Shown piece after piece: positions 12,375 through 25,317 of a stretch of 64,000 bases of DNA. The position numbers were made by a program, and so were the translations under genes. How positions within the stretch are numbered: the first letter of the stretch is position 1; each line of letters opens with the position of its first letter. The notes beneath the pieces are model-generated. The model saw nothing but the letters and a program-made list of their open reading frames with translations, searched no databases and was not told where the DNA came from. Source of the stretch: Paramecium octaurelia (Eukaryota > Ciliophora > Oligohymenophorea > Peniculida > Parameciidae); assembly GCA_905182995.1 (NCBI GenBank), contig CAJJDP010000024.1:312610-376609 (forward strand). The letters are read 5' to 3'.

Positions 12375-13472
12375 ATGTTGAGTGGTTTATTGTACAGTCC
12401 TAATTGGACTTTCGTAGACAAATTCTTAAGAGACCCTCAATTAGTAGATCTTGAATACTTCGTTGGAGGTGGTCCAGGTCATGATTGGTTAGCAAAGTCA
12501 GTTAGAGTAGATCAATAAAAGTAACAATTCTAATGATTATTATAGATACTTGGGTCCAAGAGCTAAATTTGAGAGATAATTCAATGAAGAGCCAAAGACC
12601 TGGGAAGTCGTAACAGACAACTTGTATCGTTTAACCTTACTTGCTGGAGTTGAGAGATTGCTCACATTAAGACAAGCATATGGTGGTTTAAAGACAAGAT
12701 TCACTTTTGGAGATTCAAATACGTATGAAGTCAATATATGAACATAGAGCATGTTTACAATAGATATTCAATCAAGGATTATTTAAGGGATATTTTAGAG
12801 GTGCTTTATTGAATGCTGCTCAATTCTTGACTGTGTGGGCTCATCCATTAGTATATAGTAGAGGTAATGGATACGCTTCTCATTATCTTTATTCTTCCTT
12901 ATTTGAATTGATCACATATCCAATTGACACCATAAAGACCATCATTTATTCTGATGTTCAAGGCAGATATAAGGGAGCATTTGATGTCATTGAATAGGTT
13001 AGATTATAGTGATAAATAGGTTTACGCAAGAAATGGATTCAGTCATTTCTACAGAGGAATAGTGTTTAAGTTGGCATTCAATGGAACTCTAATCTATCAT
13101 CTTAGAAACATCTATGAATAGGATTATATTCAATAAGTAAGTGTAATGTAATTATACTAGTTAGTATCAGTTCCCTTACTTGCCATTGGTTATGGATTTT
13201 TGACAATAAAGACAAGATTGTAATTGGCAAGCACTGACTTGAGTTTCTAAGAGACTCCATAAAAGGGAAGAATAGCTGCCAATCTATTTGCCTAAAAGAC
13301 TCCATTCAGCATTTACAGAGGAGTGATTCCCTTCTTGTTGTTGACTGATTTCTTCCATTACAAATTATATGCACTCTACTCATCAACTGCACAAGCAAGA
13401 ACATTAGATGAATTCCTTGTTGAATACAAGCATCGTATTGGAAGTCCTAAGGATGAAAATTTATGGCAATGA
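12375..13472 (+). CDS. mitochondrial-carrier-family-like protein
   Basis: Start ATG 12375, stop 13470-13472. Introns at 12521-12545, 12723-12747, 12998-13019 and 13137-13160 give exactly 333 aa. The middle repeat contains YPIDTIKTIIYSD, a good match to the P-x-D-x-x-K carrier signature, followed by GRYKGAFDVI and an aromatic FYRGIVFKL, the usual tail of a carrier repeat. The first and third repeats are degenerate (the latter keeps KTRLQLAS and SIYRGVIPF). It is therefore probably an outer- or inner-membrane carrier relative, substrate unknown. Convergent with the Rab gene 39 bp downstream. Confidence 0.8.
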
Positions 13473-13511
13473 TTATTAAATAATAAATAAAATAAAATGT
13501 TCTATATGAAT

Positions 13512-14213
13512 TCAAAAAATTTTACAACAACATCCACCTTCTTGTCTAATATTCTCATCTTTTTAATTATTCTCTGCTTAATTCCCAGGTCTTTTACCCA
13601 AATTTCCTTATCCTATTTGAATTAAGACTCTTTTTGTCAAATCTTCAATAACTAAATCAAAATTTTATCCTGTCAAACAAGAAATCTCAAAATATGTAAT
13701 ATGTAATTCATCTGCCATTCTCTAAGCCTCAGCCTAGGACTCTCTATAATCATTTATGTCTTACAAATCGGATTTGTTTCCAACCAATATTAATTACGCA
13801 TCTAAATTATAATCCAAAATATAATGATACATTAAGAAGACTGAGATGCAATCTAACTGAAATCATCTCTCAAATTCTAAAGAGTTTGAGGTCTATACTT
13901 AACACAAAATGAATTTACCTCGTGAGATCAAAAATCAAAATAAAACCAAAAGCAAACTTATAAAATCCATAAGAAGCAAATCTCAAATTTACATCTCCAG
14001 GCTATTAATTTACATTTTATTATTGTGTACTGTGTCGAATATGCAAAGTTTATATTTATCTCCATCATACAATTTAGATTTGAAATCAACTCCTTTGCTT
14101 TCTTCATATTTCTCAGTGAAATTATTATCGCTAAATCTCGACAGAAATGCTGTCTTGCCAACCTTATTTGATCCAATCAACATATATTTAATCACTTGCT
14201 ATCCATTAGACAT
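13512..14213 (-). CDS. Rab-type small GTPase
   Basis: Vesicle-traffic GTPase. Start ATG 14211-14213, stop 13512-13514. Introns at 14002-14030, 13893-13918 and 13802-13830 give exactly 205 aa. G1 is GSNKVGKTAF, G3 is FDTPG (usual W-D-T-A-G, with the catalytic Gln region changed to DVN), G4 is NKSD, and G5 is ISCLTG instead of SA. The C-terminus CCCKIF can be geranylgeranylated. The absence of Gln after G3 suggests slow intrinsic GTP hydrolysis, which is inference. The hypervariable tail is Gln/Asn/Lys-rich. Confidence 0.92.
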
Positions 14214-14330
14214 TTTTTTTATTTTAATATTATTATTATCCTCAATACTCTCGCTTATTATTATTTTCTATTATATTTATGTAAGACACACCTTTAATTC
14301 ACAAAATTTAAAATTTTAAATAATTTAAAA

Positions 14331-15450
14331 ATGGAGCAAACCTACACATTTACAATTGAATCCAAAAAACAAAATATAGATGCCCTTTCTGAAGAATAAC
14401 AATAAGAATTCAAAACTCATGCACAAGAATGCCAAATTATAGTCTTAAAAGGCAATAGTTACTCAAAGCAATTTTTCAATCAATTCTCAGAATACATCAC
14501 AACAGCCAAACAATTGCAAGTAATCTAAAATCATTAAACATAGAAAATCAATGGAAATGATATCTTCGTTGGCAAAGGAAAAGATGAAATCCCTCAATCA
14601 TTATAAGTATAATACAATCCAATATTGTAGATCCTAGGAAATAGTCTCATTGGATTAAACATCTTGAGTCTTGATCTATCCAACAATGCAGTCAACCCAT
14701 TCGGAGCTGAGGCATTAAAACCATTCCTTAAATAAGCCCACTAATTGCAAAAACTATTCCTAAATAATTGTGGTCTAGGCATCAGAGGTGTCACTTAAAT
14801 CTCGGAAGGATTGTAAGAAGGAGAACACAATCTTCAGATACTGGCTATTGCAAGAAATAGAGCTGAATGCGATGGTGCCATTGAAATATCTAAAGCATTC
14901 CCAACATGCAAAAAACTATAAGAATTGCACATCTATTAGAATGGCATCAAATAAAAAGGCATGATGGAATTGTTATCATCACTAAATAAAAACTGCACTG
15001 AATTAACAACCATTGATATCAGAGATAATTTTGTTCATGAAGCCACCACTTAAGTCTTAAGTGATCTCATAACAAATAGTTCTCATTTGACAGCTATCAA
15101 CATATCAGATTGTAACATCTAAGGAAAATAAAATAAACAAATCCTAGAGGCATTAGCCAAATTAGTCAAAATCGAAAAATTGGGCTACAATTATGCTGAA
15201 TTAAATGATGTCCAGGGAAATGAACTATATGAAATTATTGCTAAATAAGTGGAGAATGTTACAGTAATAAATATTTAATATATATAAGAAATTGGAATTG
15301 AAAGGAAACGAATTCAAGAAAGCTACAAAATAAAAGTTTAAGGAATTATTCGCAACTAAAGAGAAAGTTCTTGGAGCATTCGATAGTGATGATGAAGATG
15401 AGGAAGAGGCAGATGAATTGTAAAAATTATTTAGTCAGTTGGTTATTTGA
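14331..15450 (+). CDS. RANGAP: Ran GTPase-activating protein (RanGAP), leucine-rich repeat
   Basis: GAP for Ran in nucleocytoplasmic transport. Start ATG 14331, stop 15448-15450. Introns at 14520-14543, 14607-14630 and 15264-15288 give exactly 348 aa. The body consists of ribonuclease-inhibitor-type leucine-rich repeats (LDLSNNAVNPFGAEAL, LQKLFLNNCGLGIRGV, LQELHIYQNGIKQKGM), followed by the acidic tail SDDEDEEEADE that is typical of RanGAP. There is no SUMO-target domain, as in yeast and protist forms. The acidic run clearly sets it apart from other LRR proteins. Confidence 0.9.
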
Positions 15451-15755
15451 AATTATGAGTAATATGTTTAATAATATTATATAATTAATGATTTCTATTA
15501 TGTTTATTTATAAGAAAATAACTCGATTATTCTATTTTGAATATCCAATTAATCTATTTTATATTGTTTTTTAAAATAAGATATAATTTACTATATAATA
15601 TGCTTATTTAATAGATAGAATTATTAAAAATAATTGAATGCTTAAAAATAAAGACTTTAATTGAATTGAATTTAATCGAGTCGAATACACAATAATATAA
15701 AATTTACTTGATTAACTTTATTTCAATAAACTTATAATCTGATTAGAATATAATG
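15451..15755. other. intergenic region between convergent genes
   Basis: AT-rich, about 305 bp between the stops of RanGAP and the deformylase-like gene. Nothing beyond A/T tracts is visible; it probably holds both 3' UTRs. Confidence 0.6.
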
Positions 15756-16498
15756 TCAAAAAGTATAAAATAATTCATTCTCTAAATTTCTCAATAAATG
15801 TACGTATAGCTCATAATTATCGGGTTTATGAGTTGGACCTTGTAAGGCGTAATCTTCTCTTTCATCTTAGGGATTCACTCTGTACAAATTTCTCTCCTAA
15901 TATTTCTACTACTATCCAACATCTACATACTCCTTAAAAGCCTTAAGAAATTCTGGATTCGATTCAGCTTACTTTTAGTATTCTGGTTTCAATTCAACCT
16001 TTCCTTCTGATGCAATCCAACTTATACATGGAATTCCCATCACTTAATCTATTGCCTGCTGATACCAAAGAGATTCCAATCCTCTAAAAAAAGGTATTAA
16101 ATATTGGCATACTTTAATTCTTCCTATACGGTTTTACCTTTCTTATCATCATAAGAAACGAAAATAGTTTTATATCTATTGACTTTGGCTTTAAAAAAGG
16201 GAAAACTAATGGATTCTTCAATACTTTCTACGACCTCATTTGAGATCTTGAGAATCTTAGGGTTGATGATCACTTTGTATTCAGAAGGAATCATTTTGGA
16301 ACTCTAAGGCAACATTATGAACAAACTCTATTCCAATCCAACTTAATTGGCTGCAAGGATTCTTATTCTCTTATCTACTGCAGTCAATTTCATTTGATCT
16401 ACCTTTGGATAAAACCTTTTATTGAAGGCACCGTAATATAGACATTTCGAAAATAAGGCATTCGACAATTTATCTCCAAACACTATAATATTAGCCAT
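15756..16498 (-). CDS. peptide-deformylase-like protein, active site degenerate
   Basis: Start ATG 16496-16498, stop 15756-15758, one 29-nt intron at 16084-16112, exactly 237 aa. The frame aligns by motif with peptide deformylase: LAANQVGLEQS stands for the GLAAxQ motif, IEESISFP for EGCLSxP, and YQQAIDQVMGIP for the HExDHLxG helix. The three metal ligands (Cys of EGCLS, both His of HExDH) and the catalytic Glu are absent (Ser, Gln and Ala in their places). The fold may be kept without deformylase activity. No clear mitochondrial presequence; the C-terminal 80 residues extend past the usual domain. The start codon is 3 bp from that of the DUF167 gene on the other strand. Confidence 0.8.
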
Positions 16499-16501
16499 AA
16501 A

Positions 16502-16801
16502 ATGAATATTATTAAAGTAACACAATAATTCTTAAGTGGAAAACCAAAAGGGTTTTATTTGCAGCTTCTTGTTAAACCAAAATCAAAGGCAGAGATGCTT
16601 GAATTTTCAGAGGAATTCATTATTGTAAAGACCAAAGCTCAACCTATTGAAAATGCGGCCAACGAAGATGTAATAAGAATGTTAAGTGAAAAATTGTCTA
16701 TTGATCAAAGTTCAATTAAAATAGTGAAGGGGCAATAAAGCAAATATAAAACTGTGTTTATTGAAAACGAAATGCAAGCCTATAATAAATTAAGGAATTG
16801 A
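16502..16801 (+). CDS. DUF167/YggU-family protein
   Basis: A 99-aa protein without introns from ATG 16502 to TGA 16799-16801. The family pattern is plain: LLVKPKSKAEMLEF, then VKTKAQPIENAANEDVIRML, and IKIVKGQQSKYKTVFIE. The family is a small conserved alpha/beta protein in all domains of life, with no settled function. Full length compared with bacterial YggU (about 95-100 aa). It is divergent from the deformylase-like gene with 3 bp between the start codons. Confidence 0.93.
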
Positions 16802-16844
16802 GATATATATATTACTTACGTGTTATATTTTTATTATCTAGAAA

Positions 16845-18483
16845 ATGCTCTTGATATTCACATTGTTATTCTCTCTAGGGCAGAGTGAATTGGTCTATCT
16901 TGGATACAAGAACTACACAATGGCAAAGAAGGAACACTAACCTTTGATAGTCTTCTATTACGGAGATGACAAACAATCTAAAAAGTTTCTAGACGATTTC
17001 ATAGCCATTGCCACAGGACAACACAGCCTTTAAAAAACAGGCTCATATCCAACAAATATCAATTTTGGACTCGTTAACTCTGTTGAAGAAAAAAAACTCA
17101 TGGAAAAAACTTAGATCTAAGTCACTCCATCAATCTTTCTATTTTATGCCGACACTTAAAAATAAAAGTATTCTGGAGCCTATAATGCATAAGCCTTCCT
17201 AAACTGGCTAAAGAAGACTTACAGGGACTCTCCAGAATTAAGTATTTATACAATCTAATATTTAGATGAGTTTTATCCATCATCTCTCCTTCAAAAATGG
17301 GATCAATTTGTTAACAAAATTAACAGCTTCCAACTAATTGCCTTCTTAGCCACTCCTGAATACAGAGTCTCCCCTTTGAAAGCTTTCGTCTAAGCAGCCA
17401 AGCAATTACCATAAGGAGTAAATATTAAACAAAATCTCTTAGTATGTTTTTTGTCACATCTTCAATGCAGAATTGTACTAACATTTAGGATTAAAAAAAG
17501 AAGAAAGTGGTCTTGTTATTTATAGTAAATTGGAAGATCTTGAAGATATCAGCGAAGAGAAGACTAAGAAATATCAAACTTATTTGCATAAATTTAAGGG
17601 AGACATTAAAAATACTGATGAAATCCTCCAATTTTTAAAGATCTATGCTTTTAAAAAAGGATTTGTCTATGTGGATGATACTAAATTCTAGAAGTTATCC
17701 AGAAGAGTAGACTTATTGCCATCAGTAATTTTATTATACAATAAAACAAGTATTTTTAATTGTAAATTCTAATTAGATCCTGAACATGAGTAATATGTCT
17801 AAAAGATGTAAGATGCTAGATACCCTTTGTTAAATAAAGCTATTGTAGGTGTTCTTGATGTTAATGGAGATTGCGAAGAAAGATTAGAGAGAGTTTATGA
17901 AATTAATGTCAATACAACTTAATTGCCATAATTGATAGCCATGAAACCAATTGATGATAACAGATTCTACAAGTATAAAAATGGACCATCGGATCCAGTT
18001 TAATTTTATGAGCAAATTTCATCAGGATAAATAAAACCCTTCTATAGAGATGAAGGCATATTATAAAATTTATATGATGGTGCAGGAATCTATAAGTTGA
18101 CTAGATCTACTTATTATCCATTCATTAAAGAACAAAACGATAAAGGTGTAGATGTTGTTGTTACATATACTGCTAAGAAATGCTAACCATGCAAAGATTT
18201 TAGACCAGATTATAATGAAGTATATAAAAAGGTAATTTAATCAATTTGCTAAGTTTAGCATAAATAAGCCATTGAAGGCAAAGTCATTTTTGCAAGATGC
18301 GACATTGAAAATAATGAGATTGACGATCTTCATATTGATAACTATCCTCATGTTAAATTATATGCAGCTGGAAAAGAACATCCATTCACATTACACTTAT
18401 AAAAGACTGAAGAGAATTTGACTTAATGGTTAAGCGAATAAAGCAATTATGGAAGTATTTTCAAAGTTAAAACTGATTTGTGA
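16845..18483 (+). CDS. thioredoxin/PDI-like secretory protein
   Basis: Start ATG 16845, stop 18481-18483, introns at 17418-17442 (25 nt) and 18232-18258 (27 nt), exactly 528 aa. MLLIFTLLFSLGQSE is a signal peptide. The final third is a thioredoxin domain with VVVTYTAKKCQPCKDFRPDY, active-site CQPC, and the cis-Pro segment NYPHVKLYAAG. The N-terminal half looks like a second thioredoxin fold without the CxxC (VTPSIFLFYADTQ). The end (..VKTDL) is not a strict KDEL signal, so ER retention is uncertain. Probably oxidises or reshuffles disulfides in the secretory pathway. Confidence 0.85.
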
Positions 18484-18858
18484 AATTAATAATAATTTAT
18501 GTTAAAATAAATCATTAATTAATGTAAGATCAATTTGTAATAAATAATAATCTATTGTTATTAACAGTCTTATTTAATTTTATATACTTTTAATAGTTTA
18601 TTACCTGAACAGTAGAAAAAGTATGTTAGTAGATATCTTATAGATTTTGATCAAATTATTATGATACAATTTAAAAGCTTTATTAGATAACTGGGATTAA
18701 TTATTACAGATTTAAAGATTGAAGAATCATAGAGAAGAACACTTGGCTTTACAATTCAAAAAGAAATAACATAATCAATAAAATTTACATAATATATAGA
18801 ATTTTATATGATTATCCAGAATGAAATAAAAAAAAGATTATGTGTTAATTAAATAAAT
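18484..18858. other. intergenic region between convergent genes
   Basis: About 375 bp, AT-rich, between the stops of the PDI-like gene and the kinase gene. An open plus-strand frame crosses it and runs into the kinase gene, but I regard it as antisense chance. Confidence 0.5.
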
Positions 18859-20270
<1,412 letters not shown>

Positions 20271-20537
20271 TTTTATAATGAAATATAATTTATTCTGATA
20301 ATTTAAAGAAGTTATTAATTTAAATTTGCACCATCAGAACTTTGAAGGTGATCAAATAACCTCCCAATAAATACTCTTGTCTTTAAAGAAGATTACAAAA
20401 GATTTACTGCAAAAATGTGTTAGTATCTTTTTATGAGCCTAGTTATATTATAAATGAACAAAAATCATTTATTTAATCTAATTCGGATATGTATTTAGTA
20501 AATATATATTTTTATATTTTTATAATTATTTGCCATA

Positions 20538-21713
20538 TCATAATTCACCTCTAATGTGAGAATTAGTTTCACGATTTTTCTTTAGTTTTATCGCATTATT
20601 TAAGGCTTATACTCTATATTTTTTCATTCTATCATCACGTATCTTTTCTTGAATATCACTCTCTTTCTTTATAAAATTGTTGATATGCTTTATTGTTTAT
20701 TTAGTATTTTGGTTCTCGCTCTTCGTGTCTTAAACAATCTGTTCTAATCTATTGGCTGGCGAGTTGATTGGCGAACTTAATGTTGAAAATTGAGGAACCA
20801 TGAGCATTCTATTGTTTTATTGAGATGTAGAGGCTCTTCTGCTTAGGAAACTCATTTCTTGAGATTAAGGCCTTAATCCTTAACTTTAATTTCGAGATGC
20901 CATTCTACTGTGTTTGGTTGAAAAGTCTTGGGTTTAATCTTCATTTTAAGATTTAAAATACGAAATCAAACTTTTATGTTGCATCTTAACTTCCTTGTTT
21001 GTGTCACTTTTATGAGATTAGAGATTTTCTGAAAAAAAGGCAGATTCGATTATTTATTTCATTTCAGTAATTGATTGTTATTTTGGTTTTAATTTTTTGA
21101 TAAAATACTCTTGAAAATTCATTATTTACTCTTCATAACTCATCTTGATTTTATTCATTTCCAATAGTTCTGACAATTCTTTCAATCTAGATTAATCATA
21201 AATTTGATTTCTCAATTTTTAAGACCATAATTCATTAGTATAAATGACTCCATTATTTTATTTAAATTGATGTTAATAAGTATCGCGCACTTTGTTATTA
21301 GAGATTTAACTTAAAATATCTTTATAGTCAGCTTTTGATGAGATAGATTTTGCAGCACCAGAAGATGCTTTTTTTAATTATAGGTAATATTGTTCTAGTT
21401 AAGAGTTTTTGGTAAAAATTTCATAGGTTTTCTTTCTCTATACTAATTTAGGATTATTTATTATTTAAGGGATTTAAAATAGGTACTTAAACTTAAATTT
21501 ACTATCCCCAACAGCTTACTTAATTTTATCCTATAATTCATTTTTATTTTCTTAAGTTATAGCATTAAGCCAAGTTTAATCGAATGATTTATTATTTTTT
21601 CTTTACAATCTATTAACAAATTGTAGTTTCTTTTTTTAGTGATTCATATTTTCGAGTTCTTCCTCATCATCTTCCAATATCTAATTATCTTGGCATTTTA
21701 TTAAATTTTTCAT
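20538..21713 (-). CDS. hypothetical protein, 391 aa, intronless
   Basis: One uninterrupted frame from ATG 21711-21713 to TGA 20538-20540, exactly 391 aa. It starts with an acidic patch, has mixed helical stretches in the first 220 residues, then a Ser/Gln/Asn-rich segment and a basic, coiled-coil-like end. No domain is recognised. The length of the uninterrupted frame makes it convincingly coding. Spacing to the next kinase on the same strand is 267 bp. Confidence 0.75.
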
Positions 21714-22095
21714 ATAATAAATATATATAAATCACAACTATTCATATTCCTTTTTTTAAGAATCAAAGCAACCACAATACTTTTATTAAGGCTAATTGAT
21801 TGAAACAGATGGTTCATATTAAATCCAAAATGATAAAACTCCTTCGATAAATTTTCAAAGTAATCGCTTTTCTATAATTCTGTATAAGTTTGAATGATAT
21901 TTATTAACTAAGTCTAAAACAATTCAATTATCTTTAAATTGATATTTTCGTCGATACAATTAATTAATTTGAAAGAACTTAATTAGAATTGAGTTATAAT
22001 CCTAATTTGTCTCTAATTGTCAAAATAATTACTGAATCAAATTAGAAAGAGCTCGTTTGAATTTGATTATAATATGTAAATTAATTTAGAATAAA
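21714..22095. promoter_or_regulatory. shared upstream region of divergent genes
   Basis: About 380 bp of AT-rich DNA between two divergent starts (21713 minus, 22096 plus). It must hold both promoters; no specific element is recognisable by eye. Confidence 0.4.
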
Positions 22096-23718
22096 ATGAC
22101 TTAATTATTAAAGAAGAATATTGAATCCTTGTTTCCTTAGTTTAGTGTTACTGAGATTTTGAGATAGAATGTATACAAGAAAACGATCCTTTTGAAAAGA
22201 GGCAACAAAAATTATGTTTTGAGATTATTTAATTTAGAAGGTATTAATAAGGAAAGAGTGATCTCAATCATAAAAATATTGAACAAATTGTCTAGGAAGA
22301 ACAACCCTCATATTGTAAAATTTTATGAAGCTTCTCATGATACAGATAATACCTATTTAGGGTATTATATAAATATATTTCTCAAGGGTTATCAGTGAAT
22401 ACATTGAATGTTAATATTAATGTCCACTGGAGGAAAAGGATATATTAATAATTTTAATATAAGTATCATCGTTAAGCTAAATTAGTTATGTTCGGCTCTC
22501 AGTTTATTTCATCCGAAAAGACCTCATGGAAAAATACTGTTATCAAATTTATTTTGTTTTGGGAAAAATGCAGTTTTGGGAGAAATGAACATCCTATTTT
22601 ATTTGCATCCAGAGGAATATTTGGATATTTATCTATTGGCGCCTGAATTTGCTAAATCTAAAACATATGATTGTAAATCAGACATATGGATGCTTGGCTT
22701 TTTAATTTACTAGTTCATGTTTAAAGAAGCTCCTTTCAAAGCCAATAACATTAATGTGTTGCATAAATAAATTCTGAAAGGATTAAAATTTACATACAAT
22801 CCCTAATATAGTTTGAATATGAATAACTTATTAAGGATTATGTTGTGTTATGATCCTGATCTAAGACCCACTTTAGAATCAATAAGATCATTCGCATAAA
22901 CAGCTTTAGCAAGTTCAGAGAAAATAGATATCTTTAAATTGCTCCCTAAATATAAATTAGAGTAAATAGTATTACACAAAAAAAGAGAAGAAAAAAAACC
23001 ACAATAAATTGATAATTAAATTTACTTAAATGAGGATACTTCTAAATACCCTTCATTTCGACCTTCAAAAGTCTTGAAATCCTTTAAGAAAATACTTTCT
23101 CCAAGTCCATCTCCAAAGCATATTGTTTTGAATTTAATAGAAAAGAATGAGAGTTTAATCAATAATCAAACTCAACCCTCATAACATCACTTCTCATAAT
23201 TAGAATAATTTGATAGCAAGAAGAATTTATCTACCACTGGTAAAAACTCGAATTAATCTTAAAAATTAATCAATTAATCACAAGGAATCTCTATTTCAAA
23301 CCAATAAAGTTAACGAAATACTCTCTATCCAGTTTAATTACCAAAAGTGTTATAATTTTAATTTAGCAAGATAAAATTTAGACACGAGATGACTCCAAAA
23401 AAGGAATTAGATGAATCTATGTAATTAATTGAGTTTAACAATTTAGTTAAGAATAGCCAATGGCAAAATATACCTAATTACCTTAAAAGATTAATAATAT
23501 CCCACTTAAGAAATCTCCTCCGAAGATGTTGTTTCATCAATACCAAGACACTGTTCTCAGATCTTTTAGCCAAAGATAATGAATGTCTATAAACATATCT
23601 ACTTTAGAATTCTACAAAACATTCTTTATAATTAAAAATCAAGAAATAAATTTAATATTATATATTAAACACATCACTTTTTACTGAATTTGGTTTACTT
23701 AATAGTTTATCCAGTTGA
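22096..23718 (+). CDS. protein kinase-like pseudokinase
   Basis: Start ATG 22096, stop 23716-23718, introns at 22362-22386 and 22463-22485, exactly 524 aa. Residues about 1-265 follow the kinase fold: VVLRLF-like beta3 without a clear VAIK Lys, a hinge SEYIECQYQCP, then HGKILLSNLFCFG in place of HRDxKxxN and DFG, LAPEFAKSKTYDCKSDIWML for APE and the DxW helix, and a normal lobe end (DPDLRPTLESI). The HRD and DFG acids are missing, so it should be inactive. The C-terminal half is Gln/Ser-rich low complexity with a helical end. Confidence 0.85.
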
Positions 23719-23890
23719 TTAAGGTTATTTTTATAATAAAGGTGATTATTGAGGTGGTTTCTTTTATGTTTATGTTAATTGTCTAGTAGATTATGGATGT
23801 TATTTAGCGAATTATTTGGAAAACTGAACATTTTGTTTTTTATTCGTTGCTGATTATGATTGTTGTTAGGCAGCTTAATTGTCACCCTCA

Positions 23891-25155
23891 TCAATCTATT
23901 ACAATTGAGTTTAGATTTTAGGTCTATGATAGATGTTCAAATTACTTATTAGTAACAGTGTTTAACGTATTTTCATTAGTAACAAAAGGGTGGTTTAAGA
24001 GTTCGATCGAAGTGATTCGTTTCTTTGGCTCTGGTTCCAAGGCCCGATACAAACAATCTAAACAATTTTGAGAGAGCTTGTTATTTTATTCATGAGGAAT
24101 ATTGAGTCTCCCCTCTGAAATTTAGGCGATAATCTCTTTATTAGTATTACCGGTAAATGGTAATGTACCAAATAACATCCCATACAATATTATACCCATT
24201 GACCATACATCGACCAAAGGAGAGACTGCCTTATCCATTCCTAGTTGAATTAGAGGAGTGAAGCATACCTTTGAGCAATTCAGGAGCCATATATCTAAGA
24301 CTGCCTGCATCTGCATTTTCTGGATTGTCGTTAGATGCAAAACCAGAAATACCGAAGTCGATACACTTGATTATGCCCGAATCTTTGCTGGTCAACAATA
24401 GGTTTTCTAATTTTAAATCTCTATGAATTATCTTCTTCTGATGACAATACGATATCGCACTGACCAACTATTTAAAATAATGTCGAGCCTCACTCTCTTC
24501 AAATCTCCCTTTGGTTTACAAATACTAAAGTAATTCACCTCCCTCCAAATATTCCATGATATACACAGTTTACAAGTTCTGTAAAAAGAAGGCATTGTAA
24601 ATCTTTACGATATTATCATGCTTTAAAGACTTGAGTGCTCTTGCCTCTCTGAAGATCATATCAACATCCTGATTATGATAAATTTATACTTAAGCATTTG
24701 TCATCATTTATTTCACCATCTTTATAGCCACTTTCTCGCCTGTTTGTTTGTGTCTTCCCAACACTACCTTTCCAAATCCTCCTTCTCCTATATCTTACAA
24801 TTGTTCATACTCTGCCAATTAAAAACTTTCATCAAATTCCTCACCTTTAAATAACTTACTCATTTAGTTTTACCTTTCGATGCAAATAACACAGTTCCGT
24901 TTTTTATATAATCCAAATCGTCCTCAGTTATTTCCACTCCCTCTTAATTGAACAGTCTTAGTCTATTAAACTGAGTGTCCCATTTTTATTGCAAAGATTT
25001 ACGTATTTCATTAAATTTAGTATTATCTCTGATTGTTAAGGTGCAACATAAATTAGAATTGCCATTACGATAGATTTTTATCTAGTTTTAATATTATTTG
25101 ATTCTACGTCTTTGTTATTTGTAGTTGGCTAATAATCATCATAAAATTGATCCAT
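23891..25155 (-). CDS. doublecortin-kinase fusion (DCLK-like)
   Basis: Start ATG 25153-25155, stop 23891-23893. Introns at 25082-25107, 24845-24873 and 24241-24268 give exactly 393 aa. Residues 17-90 form one doublecortin domain (IYRNGNSNLCCTLTIRDNTK ... RLRLFNQEGVEITEDD ... NGTVLFASKGEEF), a tubulin-binding module. A full CAMK-type kinase follows: GEGGFGKVVLGR, VAIKMV, IHRDLKLENLLL, CIDFGISGF, YMAPELL. An ATG at 24861-24863 inside the second intron could mislead annotation into a kinase-only model. An alternative last intron (23874-23902) would give a longer C-terminus; see findings. Confidence 0.9.
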
Positions 25156-25317
25156 ATTTATAATTAGATTTTAATTGCATATATATTGAATTAAAATTCC
25201 TATTTCACTCGGTGTTTTTACCTTTTGATATTTCAGACTTGTCCTCTCCATATCTCATTATTATAAATATATATTATTCTATGAGATATTTACTCAATAT
25301 TTTAATAAATCATAAAA

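Noticed and set aside
13909-14319. Plus-strand frame of 136 codons, hydrophobic
   Set aside because: Antisense to the Rab gene, where the G1 and G3 motifs lie on the minus strand.
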